Part shown: positions 6,658-15,894 of the stretch, one piece after another
How positions within the stretch are numbered: the first letter of the stretch is position 1
Layout: each line of letters opens with the position of its first letter
DNA from: CAYRHS01 sp964424125
Lineage (GTDB): Bacteria; Actinomycetota; Acidimicrobiia; IMCC26256; JAOSJL01
Direction of reading: 5' to 3'
Assembly: GCA_964424125.1 (NCBI GenBank)
Contig: CAYRHS010000001.1
Location: forward strand, 12,694 to 76,693
DNA length: 64,000 bases
Translations under genes and position numbers: made by a program
The notes under the pieces: model-generated
The model's database searches: none
What the model was told of the DNA's origin: nothing
Seen by the model: the letters and a program-made list of their open reading frames with translations, nothing else

Positions 6658-7860
6658 GTGACCACGCCCTCCCTGGACCCGGCCGCGCTCGCCGCGCTCC
6701 CCCGCGCCCTGCCCGCTCTGCTCGACGGCCAGCGGGGGGCCGACCTGCACCTCGGGGCCCAGTGCTACGTGTCGCTGGAGGGCCATCCGCTGGTCGACGC
6801 GGCCGTGGGCGATGCCGCACCGGGCCGCCCGCTGCGGGCCGACGACCTGATGCTCTGGTACTCGGCCGGCAAGGTGCTCACGGCGATTGCCGTGCTCCGG
6901 TTGTGGGAACGGGGACGTCTCGGGCTCGACGACCGCATCGGTCGCTACGTCCCCGACTGGGGTGGGGGCAAGGAGCGAGCCACTGTCCGCCACGTGCTCA
7001 CCCACACCGGCGGCTTCCGGATGTGGGGCGCGCACCTCTACGACGAGGACGTGTCGTTCGACGAGTCGCTGGCACGCATCGCCGCCCATCCGGCCGAATG
7101 GGAGCCGGGGACGAAGGCCGGCTACCACCCGTTCACGGGTTGGCTCGTCCTCGGCGCGGTCGTCGAGGCCGTGGACGGCCGCCGCATCGACCGCTTCGTG
7201 ACCGAGGAGATCCTCGCCCCCCTCGGGCTCACGGAGTGCTTCCTGGGCGTCCCGTTGGCCGAACAGGAACGCCTCGGCGACCGCATCGTGCCCGTGCACT
7301 GGAAGGGCCACATGATGGTCAGGCACCGCGACGGCGAGCTCGCGTTCGTGCCGTACCGGATCGACTGGATCCACAACGAGCCGCGGCACGTCGCCAAGGT
7401 CGAGCCCGGCGGGAACGTTCGCGGCTCCGCGCGGGCGCTCGGGCGCGTCTACGAGTCGCTGCTGGGACACGGCCCGCCGCTGCTCGAGCCCCGCACCGTC
7501 GAGGTGCTGGGCGCCGTGCACCGTCGCGGCCTGCGCGACCGCACGTTCATGACCATCGTCCCCTGGGGGCTCGGCGTCGAGGTGGCCGAGGGGTTCGCGG
7601 GGGGCGTGGGGCGGCGCGTGTTCGGCCACGGGGGGATGATGTCCAGCGTCGGCTTCGCCGACCCCGATCTCGACCTCGTGGTCGTCGTGGTCACCAACGG
7701 CCTGCCCGGATTCCTCGAGCACGACCGACGCATGTTCGAGGCCACCGATCTCGTGTATCGGTCCCTCGGCGAGGACGCCCAGCTGGTCCGGCGGCCCGTC
7801 CGGACCCTTGCCGCCGAGTGGGGTTTCGCCAAGGGCACTCGCCGCCCGCCCGACGAGTGA
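6658..7860 (+). CDS. Serine hydrolase of the beta-lactamase/EstB family
   Basis: 400 residues with the class C beta-lactamase fold. The nucleophile motif SxxK is at Ser69-Lys72 (WYSAGK). A Tyr in GYHPFTGW takes the place of the usual YxN Tyr, and the third motif is HGG (FGHGGMMSS). This set is typical of esterases and EstB-like acyl hydrolases, not true beta-lactamases. No signal peptide, so it is probably cytoplasmic. Start: GTG at 6658; the frame is open for 98 codons upstream, but that part overlaps the whiB7 leader and has no family resemblance. It is convergent with the IMPase gene, one base apart. Confidence 0.88.
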   Translation: MTTPSLDPAALAALPRALPALLDGQRGADLHLGAQCYVSLEGHPLVDAAVGDAAPGRPLRADDLMLWYSAGKVLTAIAVLRLWERGRLGLDDRIGRYVPDWGGGKERATVRHVLTHTGGFRMWGAHLYDEDVSFDESLARIAAHPAEWEPGTKAGYHPFTGWLVLGAVVEAVDGRRIDRFVTEEILAPLGLTECFLGVPLAEQERLGDRIVPVHWKGHMMVRHRDGELAFVPYRIDWIHNEPRHVAKVEPGGNVRGSARALGRVYESLLGHGPPLLEPRTVEVLGAVHRRGLRDRTFMTIVPWGLGVEVAEGFAGGVGRRVFGHGGMMSSVGFADPDLDLVVVVVTNGLPGFLEHDRRMFEATDLVYRSLGEDAQLVRRPVRTLAAEWGFAKGTRRPPDE

Positions 7861-7861
7861 G

Positions 7862-8653
7862 TCAGCCCGCCGGGGCCCGCCGCAAGAGATCCAAGAGCTG
7901 TTCGTGGACGGCAGGTGTCGCGGCGGCGATGTTGCCCGTCCGCAGCCATGCCGCGTCGTCGCCGTCCCAGTCGGTGACGATGCCCCCCGCCTCGCGAACG
8001 AGGAGCGCACCCGCGGCCACGTCCCAGGTCCCGAGGCCGAGCTCGAAGAAGCCGTCGAAGCTGCCTGCGGCGGTGTAGGTGAGGTCGAGGCTCGCTGCCC
8101 CGGCGCGCCGCAGGTCCTCGAACTCCTCCAGGGCGGTCTCGAACACCGGCAGGTAGCGCGGGAGTCGGTCCTTGCGGCGGAACGGGAAGCCGGTGGCGCA
8201 GATGGCGTGTTCGGGCGTGCGATCGCTCACGCGGATCGGCCGGCCGTTGCACGTCGCGCCGCCGCCGAGGCGCGCGCGGTAGGTGTCGCCGAGGAGCGGC
8301 GCGCGCACCAGGCCCACGACCGGCTGCGCGTGCTCGACGAGCGCCACGGACACGCCGACCATCGGGAACCGATGGAGGAAGTTCGCCGTGCCGTCGAGCG
8401 GATCGACGTACCAGCCGACGTCGCCGCGCTCACCACCTCCCTCCTCGCCGTAGAAGGGGAGGTCGGGGAACGAAGACTCCAACGACTCGCGCACGACGCG
8501 CTCGCTGCGCGTGTCGATGTCGCTCACCCAGTCTCCGGGCGCCTTCTCCCGGATCATGTCCGCGTGGCCGAATCCTTCCGCCACCACCTCTCCGCCGGCC
8601 CGCGCCGCGGCCTCCGCCGCGTCGGCGAGCGCTTCGAGCTCGTCGGGGCTCAT
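7862..8653 (-). CDS. Inositol monophosphatase family phosphatase, copy 1
   Basis: 263 residues. IMPase/FIG-type Mg2+-dependent phosphatase: the metal-binding Glu pair is at 70-71 (FYGEEGG), motif A at 84-92 (DPLDGTANF) and motif B at 210-211 (GTWDVAAGALLVREAGG). These enzymes dephosphorylate inositol-1-phosphate, histidinol phosphate or PAP; the exact substrate cannot be told here. ATG at 8651-8653 overlaps the stop of the upstream IMPase gene by 4 nt (ATGA), so the two are translationally coupled, which suggests paired or heteromeric action. Confidence 0.9.
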   Translation of the reverse strand: MSPDELEALADAAEAAARAGGEVVAEGFGHADMIREKAPGDWVSDIDTRSERVVRESLESSFPDLPFYGEEGGGERGDVGWYVDPLDGTANFLHRFPMVGVSVALVEHAQPVVGLVRAPLLGDTYRARLGGGATCNGRPIRVSDRTPEHAICATGFPFRRKDRLPRYLPVFETALEEFEDLRRAGAASLDLTYTAAGSFDGFFELGLGTWDVAAGALLVREAGGIVTDWDGDDAAWLRTGNIAAATPAVHEQLLDLLRRAPAG

Positions 8654-9396
8654 GACCGCACCGCTTGCGCGACCTGGGCGAGCAGGGGATCGGTCCCGGC
8701 GACGATGAGCTGTCGCCGTGCGGTGGCGTCCACCGTCACGAGCTCCTCCCCGGCGAGCTCCGTCACCGATGCCCCGGCTTCGCGACAGGCGAGCAGCGAG
8801 CCGAGGTAGTCCCAGGGGGCGTGGTGGGCCGCCGAATCCGCGAACGCGTCGAGCACGCCCGCGGCGACGTCGCACAGCGCCAGCGCGCCCGAGCCCAGGG
8901 ATCGGTACGTGTGCCACGCGAAGCGCCCGCCTGGCATCCCGTTGTACGCCACGAGCGCGTCGCTCAGATCCTCCACCCGCGACGGGTGGATCTTCCGGTC
9001 GTCACGGGTGGCGCCCCGTCCCCGCACTGCCCGGGTCTCCGTCCCGGTGGCGTGGTTGACGACCAGCGAGGCCAGGAGGCCCGCTCGATCCACCGCGCAC
9101 AACGACGTCGCCCAGTAAGGGATCCCGCGGGCGAAGTTCGTCGACCCGTCGATCGGATCGATGACCACCGTCGTCTCCGACGTCGCGCTCCCCGTGGAAC
9201 CGGACTCCTCGCTCAGAACCGCCACCGGCACCTGATGCAGCGCGACGAGTGCGGCCTCGTCCGCGACCAGATCGGCAGCGTATTGCCCTTCCCGGTCGGT
9301 TCGAGCACCCCGCTCCGCCTCGGGAATCGCCGTGACCGCGGCCCGCACGCGCTTCGCCACATCGTCGAAGAGCTCCAGCAGATCGTCGGGGGACAC
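8650..9396 (-). CDS. Inositol monophosphatase family phosphatase, copy 2
   Basis: 248 residues. It has the Glu pair at 63-64 (LSEESGS), motif A at 80-88 (DPIDGSTNF) and motif B at 195-196 (APWDYLGSLLACREAG), so all metal ligands are present. It differs strongly from the downstream paralogue, which argues for different substrates rather than a recent duplication. GTG start at 9394-9396 chosen because the family's N-terminal helix begins here; the frame is open far upstream but antisense to the SDR gene. First gene of a two-gene operon, divergent from the SDR at 9577 with a palindromic site between. Confidence 0.88.
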   Translation of the reverse strand: MSPDDLLELFDDVAKRVRAAVTAIPEAERGARTDREGQYAADLVADEAALVALHQVPVAVLSEESGSTGSATSETTVVIDPIDGSTNFARGIPYWATSLCAVDRAGLLASLVVNHATGTETRAVRGRGATRDDRKIHPSRVEDLSDALVAYNGMPGGRFAWHTYRSLGSGALALCDVAAGVLDAFADSAAHHAPWDYLGSLLACREAGASVTELAGEELVTVDATARRQLIVAGTDPLLAQVAQAVRS

Positions 9397-9482
9397 CGCC
9401 GGAGTCTCGCACGAGTGGCCGGTGGGGCCCCACGCCGGGACCGTGGGACCGACGCCGGGACGGTGGGTTCGGGCCCCGGTGT

Positions 9483-9498
9483 GAACCGCCGCTAGCCT
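9483..9498 (-). promoter_or_regulatory. 16-bp palindromic operator-like site 1
   Basis: Minus strand GCTAGCGGCGGTTCAC, one of nine copies of the GTTAAC-N4-GTTCAC family in the window. It lies in the divergent region between the IMPase pair (start 9396) and the SDR (start 9577). The left half is the least conserved. Confidence 0.5.
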
Positions 9499-9576
9499 CG
9501 GGCCGGCTCCGCCGGCGACCGAACCGGGCGCCGAGCCACGTTCGCCACACACCGAGAGACCACCAGAGGTATCCAC

Positions 9577-10536
9577 ATGGGCACGCTCGACGGACGGATC
9601 ATCGTCATCACCGGCGCGGGACGCGGCATCGGTCGCGAGCACGCGCTCCTCTTCGCCTCCGAAGGCGCCAAGGTCGTGGTGAACGACCTCGGCGGCGACG
9701 TCGACGGCACCGGCGAGGACCGGGCCCCGGCCCAACTGGTCGTCGACGAGATCAAGGAGATGGGCGGCGAGGCCGTCGCGAACGTCGACAACGTCGCCGA
9801 CTGGGAGGGCGGGCAGCGCCTCATCAACACCGCCATCGAGACGTTCGGCGACCTGCACGCGGTCGTGAACAACGCCGGCATCCTCCGCGACCGGGTGCTC
9901 GTGAACATGACCGAGGCCGAGTGGGACGCGATCATGACCGTCCACCTCAAGGGGCACTTCGTGCCGACGCGCTTCGCCGCGGCCTACTGGCGCGAGCAGT
10001 CGAAGGCCGGCAAGGAGGTGAAGGCAAACGTCGTCAACACGTCGTCGGGCGCGGGTCTGCTCAACAACTTCGGCCAGACCAACTACGCCGCTGCCAAAGC
10101 GGGGATCGCGACCTTCACGATGGTCGCGGCGATGGAGCTCGGCCGCTACGGCGTGCGCGTGAACGCGATCGCGCCGCTCGCCCGCACGCGCCTGACACTC
10201 CAGACCCCGGGCATGGAGACGGTGGTCGCCGAACCCGAGGACGCGGGAACCTTCGACCTCTGGGACCCGGCCAACATCTCCCCCATCGTCGGGTACCTCT
10301 GCACGGAGAACCTGCCCTTCACCGGGGGCGTGTTCCACGCCGGCGGCAGCGAGATGGGGCTCTTCCGGGGCTGGGCGATGGAGGAAGTCATCAGCGCGCC
10401 CGCGGGTCGCTGGACGATCGCCCAGCTCGAGAAGGAGGCACCGAAGCTGGTCGACGCCGACAAGGAGCTCGCGTCGTCGGGCACGACTCTGGCTGAGTTC
10501 ACGCCCGAGTTCCTCAAGCGCCACGGCGCGCTCTAG
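9577..10536 (+). CDS. SDR-family 3-hydroxyacyl-CoA/hydroxysteroid dehydrogenase
   Basis: 319 residues, a classical NAD(P)-dependent short-chain dehydrogenase. It has TGAGRGIG at 12-19, NNAG at 98-101, the active-site serine (156/157), Tyr170 and Lys174. The extended C-terminal part after the Rossmann fold (about 60 residues) and the GGDVDGTG insert are seen in the bacterial relatives of peroxisomal multifunctional enzyme 2, which oxidise 3-hydroxyacyl-CoA or 17-hydroxysteroids (family knowledge). It probably carries out the third beta-oxidation step. ATG with weak upstream GAG; site 1 lies 78 bp upstream. Similar in kind to the SDR at 54033. Confidence 0.85.
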   Translation: MGTLDGRIIVITGAGRGIGREHALLFASEGAKVVVNDLGGDVDGTGEDRAPAQLVVDEIKEMGGEAVANVDNVADWEGGQRLINTAIETFGDLHAVVNNAGILRDRVLVNMTEAEWDAIMTVHLKGHFVPTRFAAAYWREQSKAGKEVKANVVNTSSGAGLLNNFGQTNYAAAKAGIATFTMVAAMELGRYGVRVNAIAPLARTRLTLQTPGMETVVAEPEDAGTFDLWDPANISPIVGYLCTENLPFTGGVFHAGGSEMGLFRGWAMEEVISAPAGRWTIAQLEKEAPKLVDADKELASSGTTLAEFTPEFLKRHGAL

Positions 10537-10561
10537 CTCCTCGATCCGGCTTCGCTCGGGT

Positions 10562-10577
10562 GTGAACGAGCGTTAGC
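10562..10577 (-). promoter_or_regulatory. 16-bp palindromic operator-like site 2
   Basis: Minus strand GCTAACGCTCGTTCAC, close to the consensus. It ends 10 nt before the GTG of the first P450, so a bound protein would cover the promoter or the ribosome site. Confidence 0.65.
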
Positions 10578-10587
10578 CTCGGGAGGC

Positions 10588-11799
10588 GTGCTCGCGCTCG
10601 ACCTCCTGAACTCGGCTCATCTCGACGACCCGTACCCCACGTACCAGCGTCTGCGGGCCGCGGGGCGGGTCGTGGCCCTCGACGACCGGCGCTTCGTGGT
10701 CACCAGCTACGGCACGGCGGCCGAGGTCCTTCGTGATCACGAGACGTTCTCGTCTCGTCGATCCATCGCGGTGGCGGAAGAGTTCTTCCGCCGTGAGGGC
10801 GGCACCGACATGGCGGGCGCGATGGGTGCGCCGACCAAGCGCTACCGCACGATCATCTCCTCCGATCCGCCGGACCACACCCGGATCCGGAGCGCGGCGC
10901 GCGCGCCGTTCCTGCCGAGCGCCGTCGCGGCGCAGGAGCCGAAGGTGCGCGCCGTGGCCGAGGCATGCGTCGCCGATCTCCTCGACGCCGCATCCCGCGG
11001 CGACGCGGACTTCGTGCGCGACGTGGCGTTCCCGCTCCCGGTCATCGTGATCGCCGATCTGCTCGGCGCTCCACGCGACCGTCGCGAAGACTTCAAGCGC
11101 TGGTCGGACAATCTGGCGGCCGCGGGCGCCTCGGTCGAGAACGCGAGCGCCGCGGTGGGCGCCGAGATGTTCGAGTTCTTCGATCATCTCGTCGCTGATC
11201 GCCGACAACAGCCGCGCGACGACATCGTGAGCTCCCTCCTGGAGCAGGCGGGCGACGATCTCGACCCGATCGAGATCGTCGTCTTCTGTCAGATTCTGTT
11301 GATCGCCGGCAACGAGACGACCACGAACCTCCTCGGCAACTGGTGCTCGTGCGTCCTCCTCGAACGTCCGGACCTCGCAACGAGGCTCGGCAACGCTCCG
11401 GGGCGCATCCCGCCGACCATCGAGGAGGCGTTGCGCTTCGAATCCCCGTTCCAGGGCACCATGCGCACTGCGACCCGTGACGCGGACGTCGCCGGGACAC
11501 GCATCCCGTCGGGATCGTCTGTTCTGGTGCTCCTCGGAGCCGCGAACCGGGACCCTGCCGTGTTCCCCGAGGCCGACTCCTTCGTCGCCGACCGCGAACC
11601 GAACGAGCACCTCGCGTTCGGATCAGGGATCCACTCCTGCCTCGGTGCGTGGCTCGCTCGCCTCGAAGCGCGCGTCCTCGCCGAGACCGTGACTCGCCTC
11701 CTCCGCTCCGTGGTTCTCCGAGGGTCTCCGGAACGAAGCCGATCTGGACTTCTGCGAGGATTCCGCACCCTCCCCGTCCACGCCGAGCCGGCCGCGTGA
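10588..11799 (+). CDS. Cytochrome P450, first of a tandem pair
   Basis: 403 residues, soluble bacterial class I P450. I-helix oxygen-activation motif AGNETTT at 240-246, K-helix ExxR in EEALRFESP, and heme-ligand Cys351 in FGSGIHSCLGAWLA. It needs a ferredoxin and reductase, which are not in the window. The GTG at 10588 gives the usual short P450 N-terminus (DLLNSAHLDDPYPTYQRLR). It overlaps the next P450 by 4 nt (GTGA). Position beside hydroxysteroid-type and acyl-CoA genes suggests terminal or ring hydroxylation of a lipid substrate; the CYP family cannot be assigned by eye. Confidence 0.92.
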   Translation: MLALDLLNSAHLDDPYPTYQRLRAAGRVVALDDRRFVVTSYGTAAEVLRDHETFSSRRSIAVAEEFFRREGGTDMAGAMGAPTKRYRTIISSDPPDHTRIRSAARAPFLPSAVAAQEPKVRAVAEACVADLLDAASRGDADFVRDVAFPLPVIVIADLLGAPRDRREDFKRWSDNLAAAGASVENASAAVGAEMFEFFDHLVADRRQQPRDDIVSSLLEQAGDDLDPIEIVVFCQILLIAGNETTTNLLGNWCSCVLLERPDLATRLGNAPGRIPPTIEEALRFESPFQGTMRTATRDADVAGTRIPSGSSVLVLLGAANRDPAVFPEADSFVADREPNEHLAFGSGIHSCLGAWLARLEARVLAETVTRLLRSVVLRGSPERSRSGLLRGFRTLPVHAEPAA

Positions 11800-12992
11800 A
11801 CCCCATCGACCTTCTCGACCCGCAGCATCTCGAGGATCCCTACCGCACCTACGCCCGGCTGCGGTCGGACGGGCCGGTCGTGGATCTGGGCGACGAACGG
11901 TTCCTCGTCGCCGACCACGCGACGGTCACCGCCGTGTTGCGTGATCACGAGACGTACTCGTCCGAGTCGACCGGAGCCGACCGCGACTTCTTCGTGCCGG
12001 AGAAGCCTGCGGCGACGGTCTCGCTCGGCTCGGGCGAGGATTTCCGACTGCTCATCCGCTCCGATCCACCCGACCACACGAGGCTCCGCCAGCTCGTGCG
12101 AGGTCCGTTCACGCCGTCGGCCATCGCGAGGTTGGAGCCACGTGTTCGGGCCATCGCGCACGCCTGCGTCGACGACCTGATGACCCAAGACCTCGACGGG
12201 AACGCCGATTTCGTCCGCCAGGTGGCCTTCCCACTTCCGGTCATCGTCATCGCCGAGCTGCTCGGAATCCCTCCGGAGCGCCGCTCCGACTTCAAGCGCT
12301 GGTCCGACAACCTTGCGCTGTCGGTGGCCTCGACCAACGACCCGAGTCTCCAGGTCGCGGCCGAGATGTTCGAGTTCTTCGATCAACTCGTGGCCGAGCG
12401 ACGCGGCCGCCCTGGGGAGGATCTCGTGAGCCGTCTCCTGACGGACGCGAGCGGCGAGCTCACCACGGTCGAGATCGTCGTCTTCTGCGAGCTGCTCCTC
12501 ATCGCAGGCAACGAAACGACGACGAACCTCCTGGGGAGCTGGGTACAAGCCTGCTTCGACCATCCCGAAGCCGCCGCCGCGCTCCGGGCCGATCGCGATC
12601 TCGCGCCCTCGGCCATCGAGGAGGCGTTGCGCTACGACTCGCCGGTGCAGGGGACTCTCCGGCGCGCAACCCGCGACACAGAGTTGGGTGAGATGCCGAT
12701 CTCCAGGGGCGCCCGCCTGCTCGTTCTCCTCGGGGCTGCGAACCGCGACCCGGCCGTGTTCCCGGAGCCCGACCGCTTCGATCCGCGGCGGAATCCAACC
12801 GAGCATGTCGCCTTCGGCTCGGGTATCCACTTCTGCCTCGGTGCCGGGCTCTCCCGGCTCGAGGCCCGCGTGCTCGCCGACGTCGCAAGAACGAAGGTCC
12901 GGAGCCTTCGGCCGAGCGGACCGCCCACGCGCACCGGCTCCGCGTTGGTGCGTGGCTTCCAGTCGATGCCTGTAAGGGTGGAACCGGCGTGA
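11796..12992 (+). CDS. Cytochrome P450, second of a tandem pair
   Basis: 398 residues. AGNETTT at 237-243, ExxR in EEALRYDSP and heme Cys347 in FGSGIHFCLGAGLS. Residue for residue it is close to the upstream P450 (same DPYxTYxRLR start and RSDPPDHTRxR motif), so the pair arose by tandem duplication, but substrate-contact regions differ. GTG start at 11796 overlapping the previous stop; starts further upstream would lie inside the first gene. Ends 13 nt before the stop of the convergent FAD oxidase. Confidence 0.92.
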   Translation: MNPIDLLDPQHLEDPYRTYARLRSDGPVVDLGDERFLVADHATVTAVLRDHETYSSESTGADRDFFVPEKPAATVSLGSGEDFRLLIRSDPPDHTRLRQLVRGPFTPSAIARLEPRVRAIAHACVDDLMTQDLDGNADFVRQVAFPLPVIVIAELLGIPPERRSDFKRWSDNLALSVASTNDPSLQVAAEMFEFFDQLVAERRGRPGEDLVSRLLTDASGELTTVEIVVFCELLLIAGNETTTNLLGSWVQACFDHPEAAAALRADRDLAPSAIEEALRYDSPVQGTLRRATRDTELGEMPISRGARLLVLLGAANRDPAVFPEPDRFDPRRNPTEHVAFGSGIHFCLGAGLSRLEARVLADVARTKVRSLRPSGPPTRTGSALVRGFQSMPVRVEPA

Positions 12993-13005
12993 ACGCCGCC
13001 ACCGC

Positions 13006-14367
13006 TCAATCCGGAAGCAGGACCCCCGGGTTGAGGATCCCGGCCGGGTCGAGCGCGTCCTTCACCGCCCGGAACACCGCGAGCTCCTCGGCCGAACGGT
13101 TCTCGGGGAGCAGCTCCCGTTTGGCGATGCCGATGCCGTGTTCGGCCGAGATGCTTCCCCCCATGGCGGCCGCCAGCTCGAGCACGCTCTCGTCGACGCG
13201 GTCGTCGTGCGCGGCGGGACCGACCACGTTCACGTGGAGGTTCCCGTCGCCGAGATGCCCGAAGAGCACACAGCGCGCCTCCGGCACGATTTCTGCGACG
13301 ACCGCGCGGACCTGCTGTTCGAAGTCGACCAGCATCGAAGCCGGGAGCGTGACGTCGAGCTTGTGGGGGATGCCGAGCGTCGCGATCGCCTCGGTGTGCA
13401 GGTCGCGCAGCCGCCAGAGCCGATCACGCCCTGCCGGCTCCGTGGCGACGGCACTCGCGGTCACGACGTCGGTGAGCCCGGACAGCGCGTCGGTGAGCTC
13501 CTCGGAAGGGTCACGGGGCCCGGCAGCCTCCGCGAGCACGAGCACCGCGGGAAGCGGGTCGAACGGGGTCGGGACCTCGAAGGTCTCGGCGACGAGGCGC
13601 ACACCGTCGGCAAACATCACCTCGAGCGCTTCCAGCGACGGCGTCGTCCGGTGGAGACGAGCGGCGACGTCGACCGCGGCCGCAAAGGAGTCGCATCCCA
13701 GCAGCGCGGTGACGCGGTGCCTCGGGCGGGGAATCAAGCGGAGCCGTACCGCGGTCACGACCGCGAGCGTCCCTTCGCTCCCCGTGAGCAGCCCGGGGAG
13801 GTCGTACCCGGTGTTGTCCTTCGTCAGCCCCCGCAGGGACCGCACGACCCGCCCGTCCGCGAGCACTGCCTCCACCCCGACGACCTGGTGGCGCATCGGT
13901 CCGTACCGGATGACGTGCATGCCACCGGCGTTGGTCGCCACCATCCCGCCGATCGTCGCCGAGTCACGTGCCGAGAGGTCGACACCCACATCGAGACCAT
14001 GTGGGCGCACGTGCTCGCGCACCGCGGCGAGCGTCGCACCCGCCCCGACGGTCACCTGGTCGGCCGCGGTGTCGACGGGGCCGACCTCGTCGAGCTCGCG
14101 CAGGCTCAGGAGGACCTCGCCGGCTCGGGGCACCGAGCCGCCGACCAACCCCGTGTTCCCTCCCTGGGGAACGACGGACACGCGGCGCTCCGAGCACCAC
14201 CGCAGCGTCGCCGCGACCTCGTCGGGCGAACGCGGCCGGACGACGGCCGGCGTCGTCCCCTCGTAGCGACCCGTCCAGTCGACGACATACGAACGCGTCA
14301 CCTCCGGATCGACGAGCACTCGGCCCGCACCGAGCGCTCTGGTGAGCCCTGCAGCGATCTCGGTCAT
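13006..14367 (-). CDS. FAD-linked 2-hydroxyacid oxidase/dehydrogenase (GlcD/D-lactate dehydrogenase type)
   Basis: 453 residues of the FAD_binding_4 plus FAD-oxidase_C architecture. The first half has the FAD pyrophosphate loop (PQGGNTGLVGGSV) and ATIGGMVATNAGG. The second half has the metal-binding FGHLGDGNLHVN and ISAEHGIG, found in D-lactate, D-2-hydroxyglutarate and glycolate oxidases. It oxidises a D-2-hydroxyacid to a 2-oxoacid and passes electrons to a carrier. ATG at 14365-14367 with a GACGGAG ribosome site; longer frames upstream are antisense to the MFS start region. Convergent with the P450 pair. Confidence 0.9.
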   Translation of the reverse strand: MTEIAAGLTRALGAGRVLVDPEVTRSYVVDWTGRYEGTTPAVVRPRSPDEVAATLRWCSERRVSVVPQGGNTGLVGGSVPRAGEVLLSLRELDEVGPVDTAADQVTVGAGATLAAVREHVRPHGLDVGVDLSARDSATIGGMVATNAGGMHVIRYGPMRHQVVGVEAVLADGRVVRSLRGLTKDNTGYDLPGLLTGSEGTLAVVTAVRLRLIPRPRHRVTALLGCDSFAAAVDVAARLHRTTPSLEALEVMFADGVRLVAETFEVPTPFDPLPAVLVLAEAAGPRDPSEELTDALSGLTDVVTASAVATEPAGRDRLWRLRDLHTEAIATLGIPHKLDVTLPASMLVDFEQQVRAVVAEIVPEARCVLFGHLGDGNLHVNVVGPAAHDDRVDESVLELAAAMGGSISAEHGIGIAKRELLPENRSAEELAVFRAVKDALDPAGILNPGVLLPD

Positions 14368-14524
14368 CTCCGTCACGCTCTGATCGTCGCGCGGAGCGCC
14401 CCGACGGCCCGTCTCCGATACGCTGGCGCAGGTCCGCTCCGAACGCCCCTCCCCGCCGCGCGGCGGTCGGCTCGCCCGGCCGCGGGACAACCCGCTGTGG
14501 CCGTTCGGACTCCTGCCCGCAGTC

Positions 14525-15808
14525 GTGCTCGTCCTCGTGAACTTCATCGACGGGGCCGAGACCTTCGTCCTCCCGGGCACGTTGTCCCTGCTCCAGGACG
14601 ACTTCGGCTTCAGCGACACCTGGGCCGGGAGCCTCGCCACGGCGGCCGCCATCGCGGGGCTGGTCGTCGTGATCCCCGCCGGCTACCTCGCCGACCACTT
14701 CCGGCGCACCCGGGTGCTGGGGATCGTCGTGACCTTGTGGTCCGCGCTCAGCATCCTCTCCGCCGGCGCGCTCGCCTTCTGGATGTTCTTCGCCGCCCGG
14801 TTCGGCATGGGCGCCGCCAACAGCCTCGACAACCCGCCGGCCTCGTCGCTGCTCGCGGACTACTACCCGCCCATCTCCCGCGGCCGGATCTTCGCCGCCC
14901 AGCGCGTTGCCTGGTCCCTGGGCGTGGGCGTGGGCGTCGCCGTCGGGGGTGCGGTGGGCGAGGCGCTGGGCTGGCGGTCCGCCTACCTCGTGTTCGCGGG
15001 CCCGGGCCTCTGCGTCGCGCTCCTCGCCTGGCTGCTCCCCGAACCGGTCCGCGGGCAGTTCGACCACGTCCGACAGTCCCCGTCGACCGAGGCCGCGCAC
15101 AGAAGCGAGGAGCTGCTCGTCGAGATGGAGACCGAAGCCGCGCCGCCCACCGGCATCCGGGAGTTCCTCGGCGAGGTCGGGGCCCTAGCCCGGATCCCCA
15201 CCGCCCGTCACTTCTACATCGGGCTGGCCATCACGTTCGCGGGCTTCAACGGTCTGGCCTTCTGGGCCCCGAGCTTCTTCGAGCGCGAGCACGGACTCAG
15301 CGAGGCGGCCGCCGGCGCCATCACCGGAGGGCTCGTGCTCTTCGTCGCGCTCGGGGGCGCGCTGCTCGGCGGTGCCCTCGGGGACCGGGCCGCCGACTCC
15401 GCGAGCGGAGGACGGGCTCGCATCGTCGGGGTCACCCTCGCGGTCGGGTCGGCGGTCGCGGGCGTGGGGTTCCTCGTCGACCCGCTCGGTCCGATGCTGG
15501 TCCTGTTCGCGATCGGCGCGTTCGTGATCTCGATGGCGATCCCCAACTTCGCGGCCGTGATCGCCGAGGTGATCCCCGCGCGCCGGCGCGGCGCGGGGTT
15601 CTCGATCTACTACTTCCTGACGCTGCTCGGCGGCGCGCTCGGCCCACTGCTCATCGGCGCCGTCTCCGATCTGACGGGCTCGCTCCAGATCGCGATGGCC
15701 GTCGCGTTCCTCCCCGCAATCCCCGGCGGCTGGTACGTCTATTCGGCCCATGGCACCCTCGAGCAGGATGCGCAGGCCGCGCTCGGGTTCCCGGGGCCTC
15801 CCGGCTGA
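14525..15808 (+). CDS. Major facilitator superfamily transporter
   Basis: 427 residues as given, about 12 transmembrane helices. It has the loop 2-3 motif of the superfamily (GYLADHFRRTRVLG) and a similar loop GALGDRAADSASGGRARIVG in the second half. A central cytoplasmic loop (about residues 180-220) separates the halves. The GTG start at 14525 falls inside the first helix. The frame is open back to 14384, with the helix beginning in NPLWPFGLLPAVV, so the true start is probably an unusual codon (CTG at 14423?) upstream. Substrate unknown. Divergent from the hydroxyacid oxidase, so it could carry that enzyme's substrate. Confidence 0.85.
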   Translation: MLVLVNFIDGAETFVLPGTLSLLQDDFGFSDTWAGSLATAAAIAGLVVVIPAGYLADHFRRTRVLGIVVTLWSALSILSAGALAFWMFFAARFGMGAANSLDNPPASSLLADYYPPISRGRIFAAQRVAWSLGVGVGVAVGGAVGEALGWRSAYLVFAGPGLCVALLAWLLPEPVRGQFDHVRQSPSTEAAHRSEELLVEMETEAAPPTGIREFLGEVGALARIPTARHFYIGLAITFAGFNGLAFWAPSFFEREHGLSEAAAGAITGGLVLFVALGGALLGGALGDRAADSASGGRARIVGVTLAVGSAVAGVGFLVDPLGPMLVLFAIGAFVISMAIPNFAAVIAEVIPARRRGAGFSIYYFLTLLGGALGPLLIGAVSDLTGSLQIAMAVAFLPAIPGGWYVYSAHGTLEQDAQAALGFPGPPG

Positions 15809-15894
15809 TCGTCCCCCCGGAACCGAGCGGTCGCGTCTCCCCGTCACGAGCGCGACCGAGCATCCGGCACCCAAGGACTCGCCTTCCGGACCTT

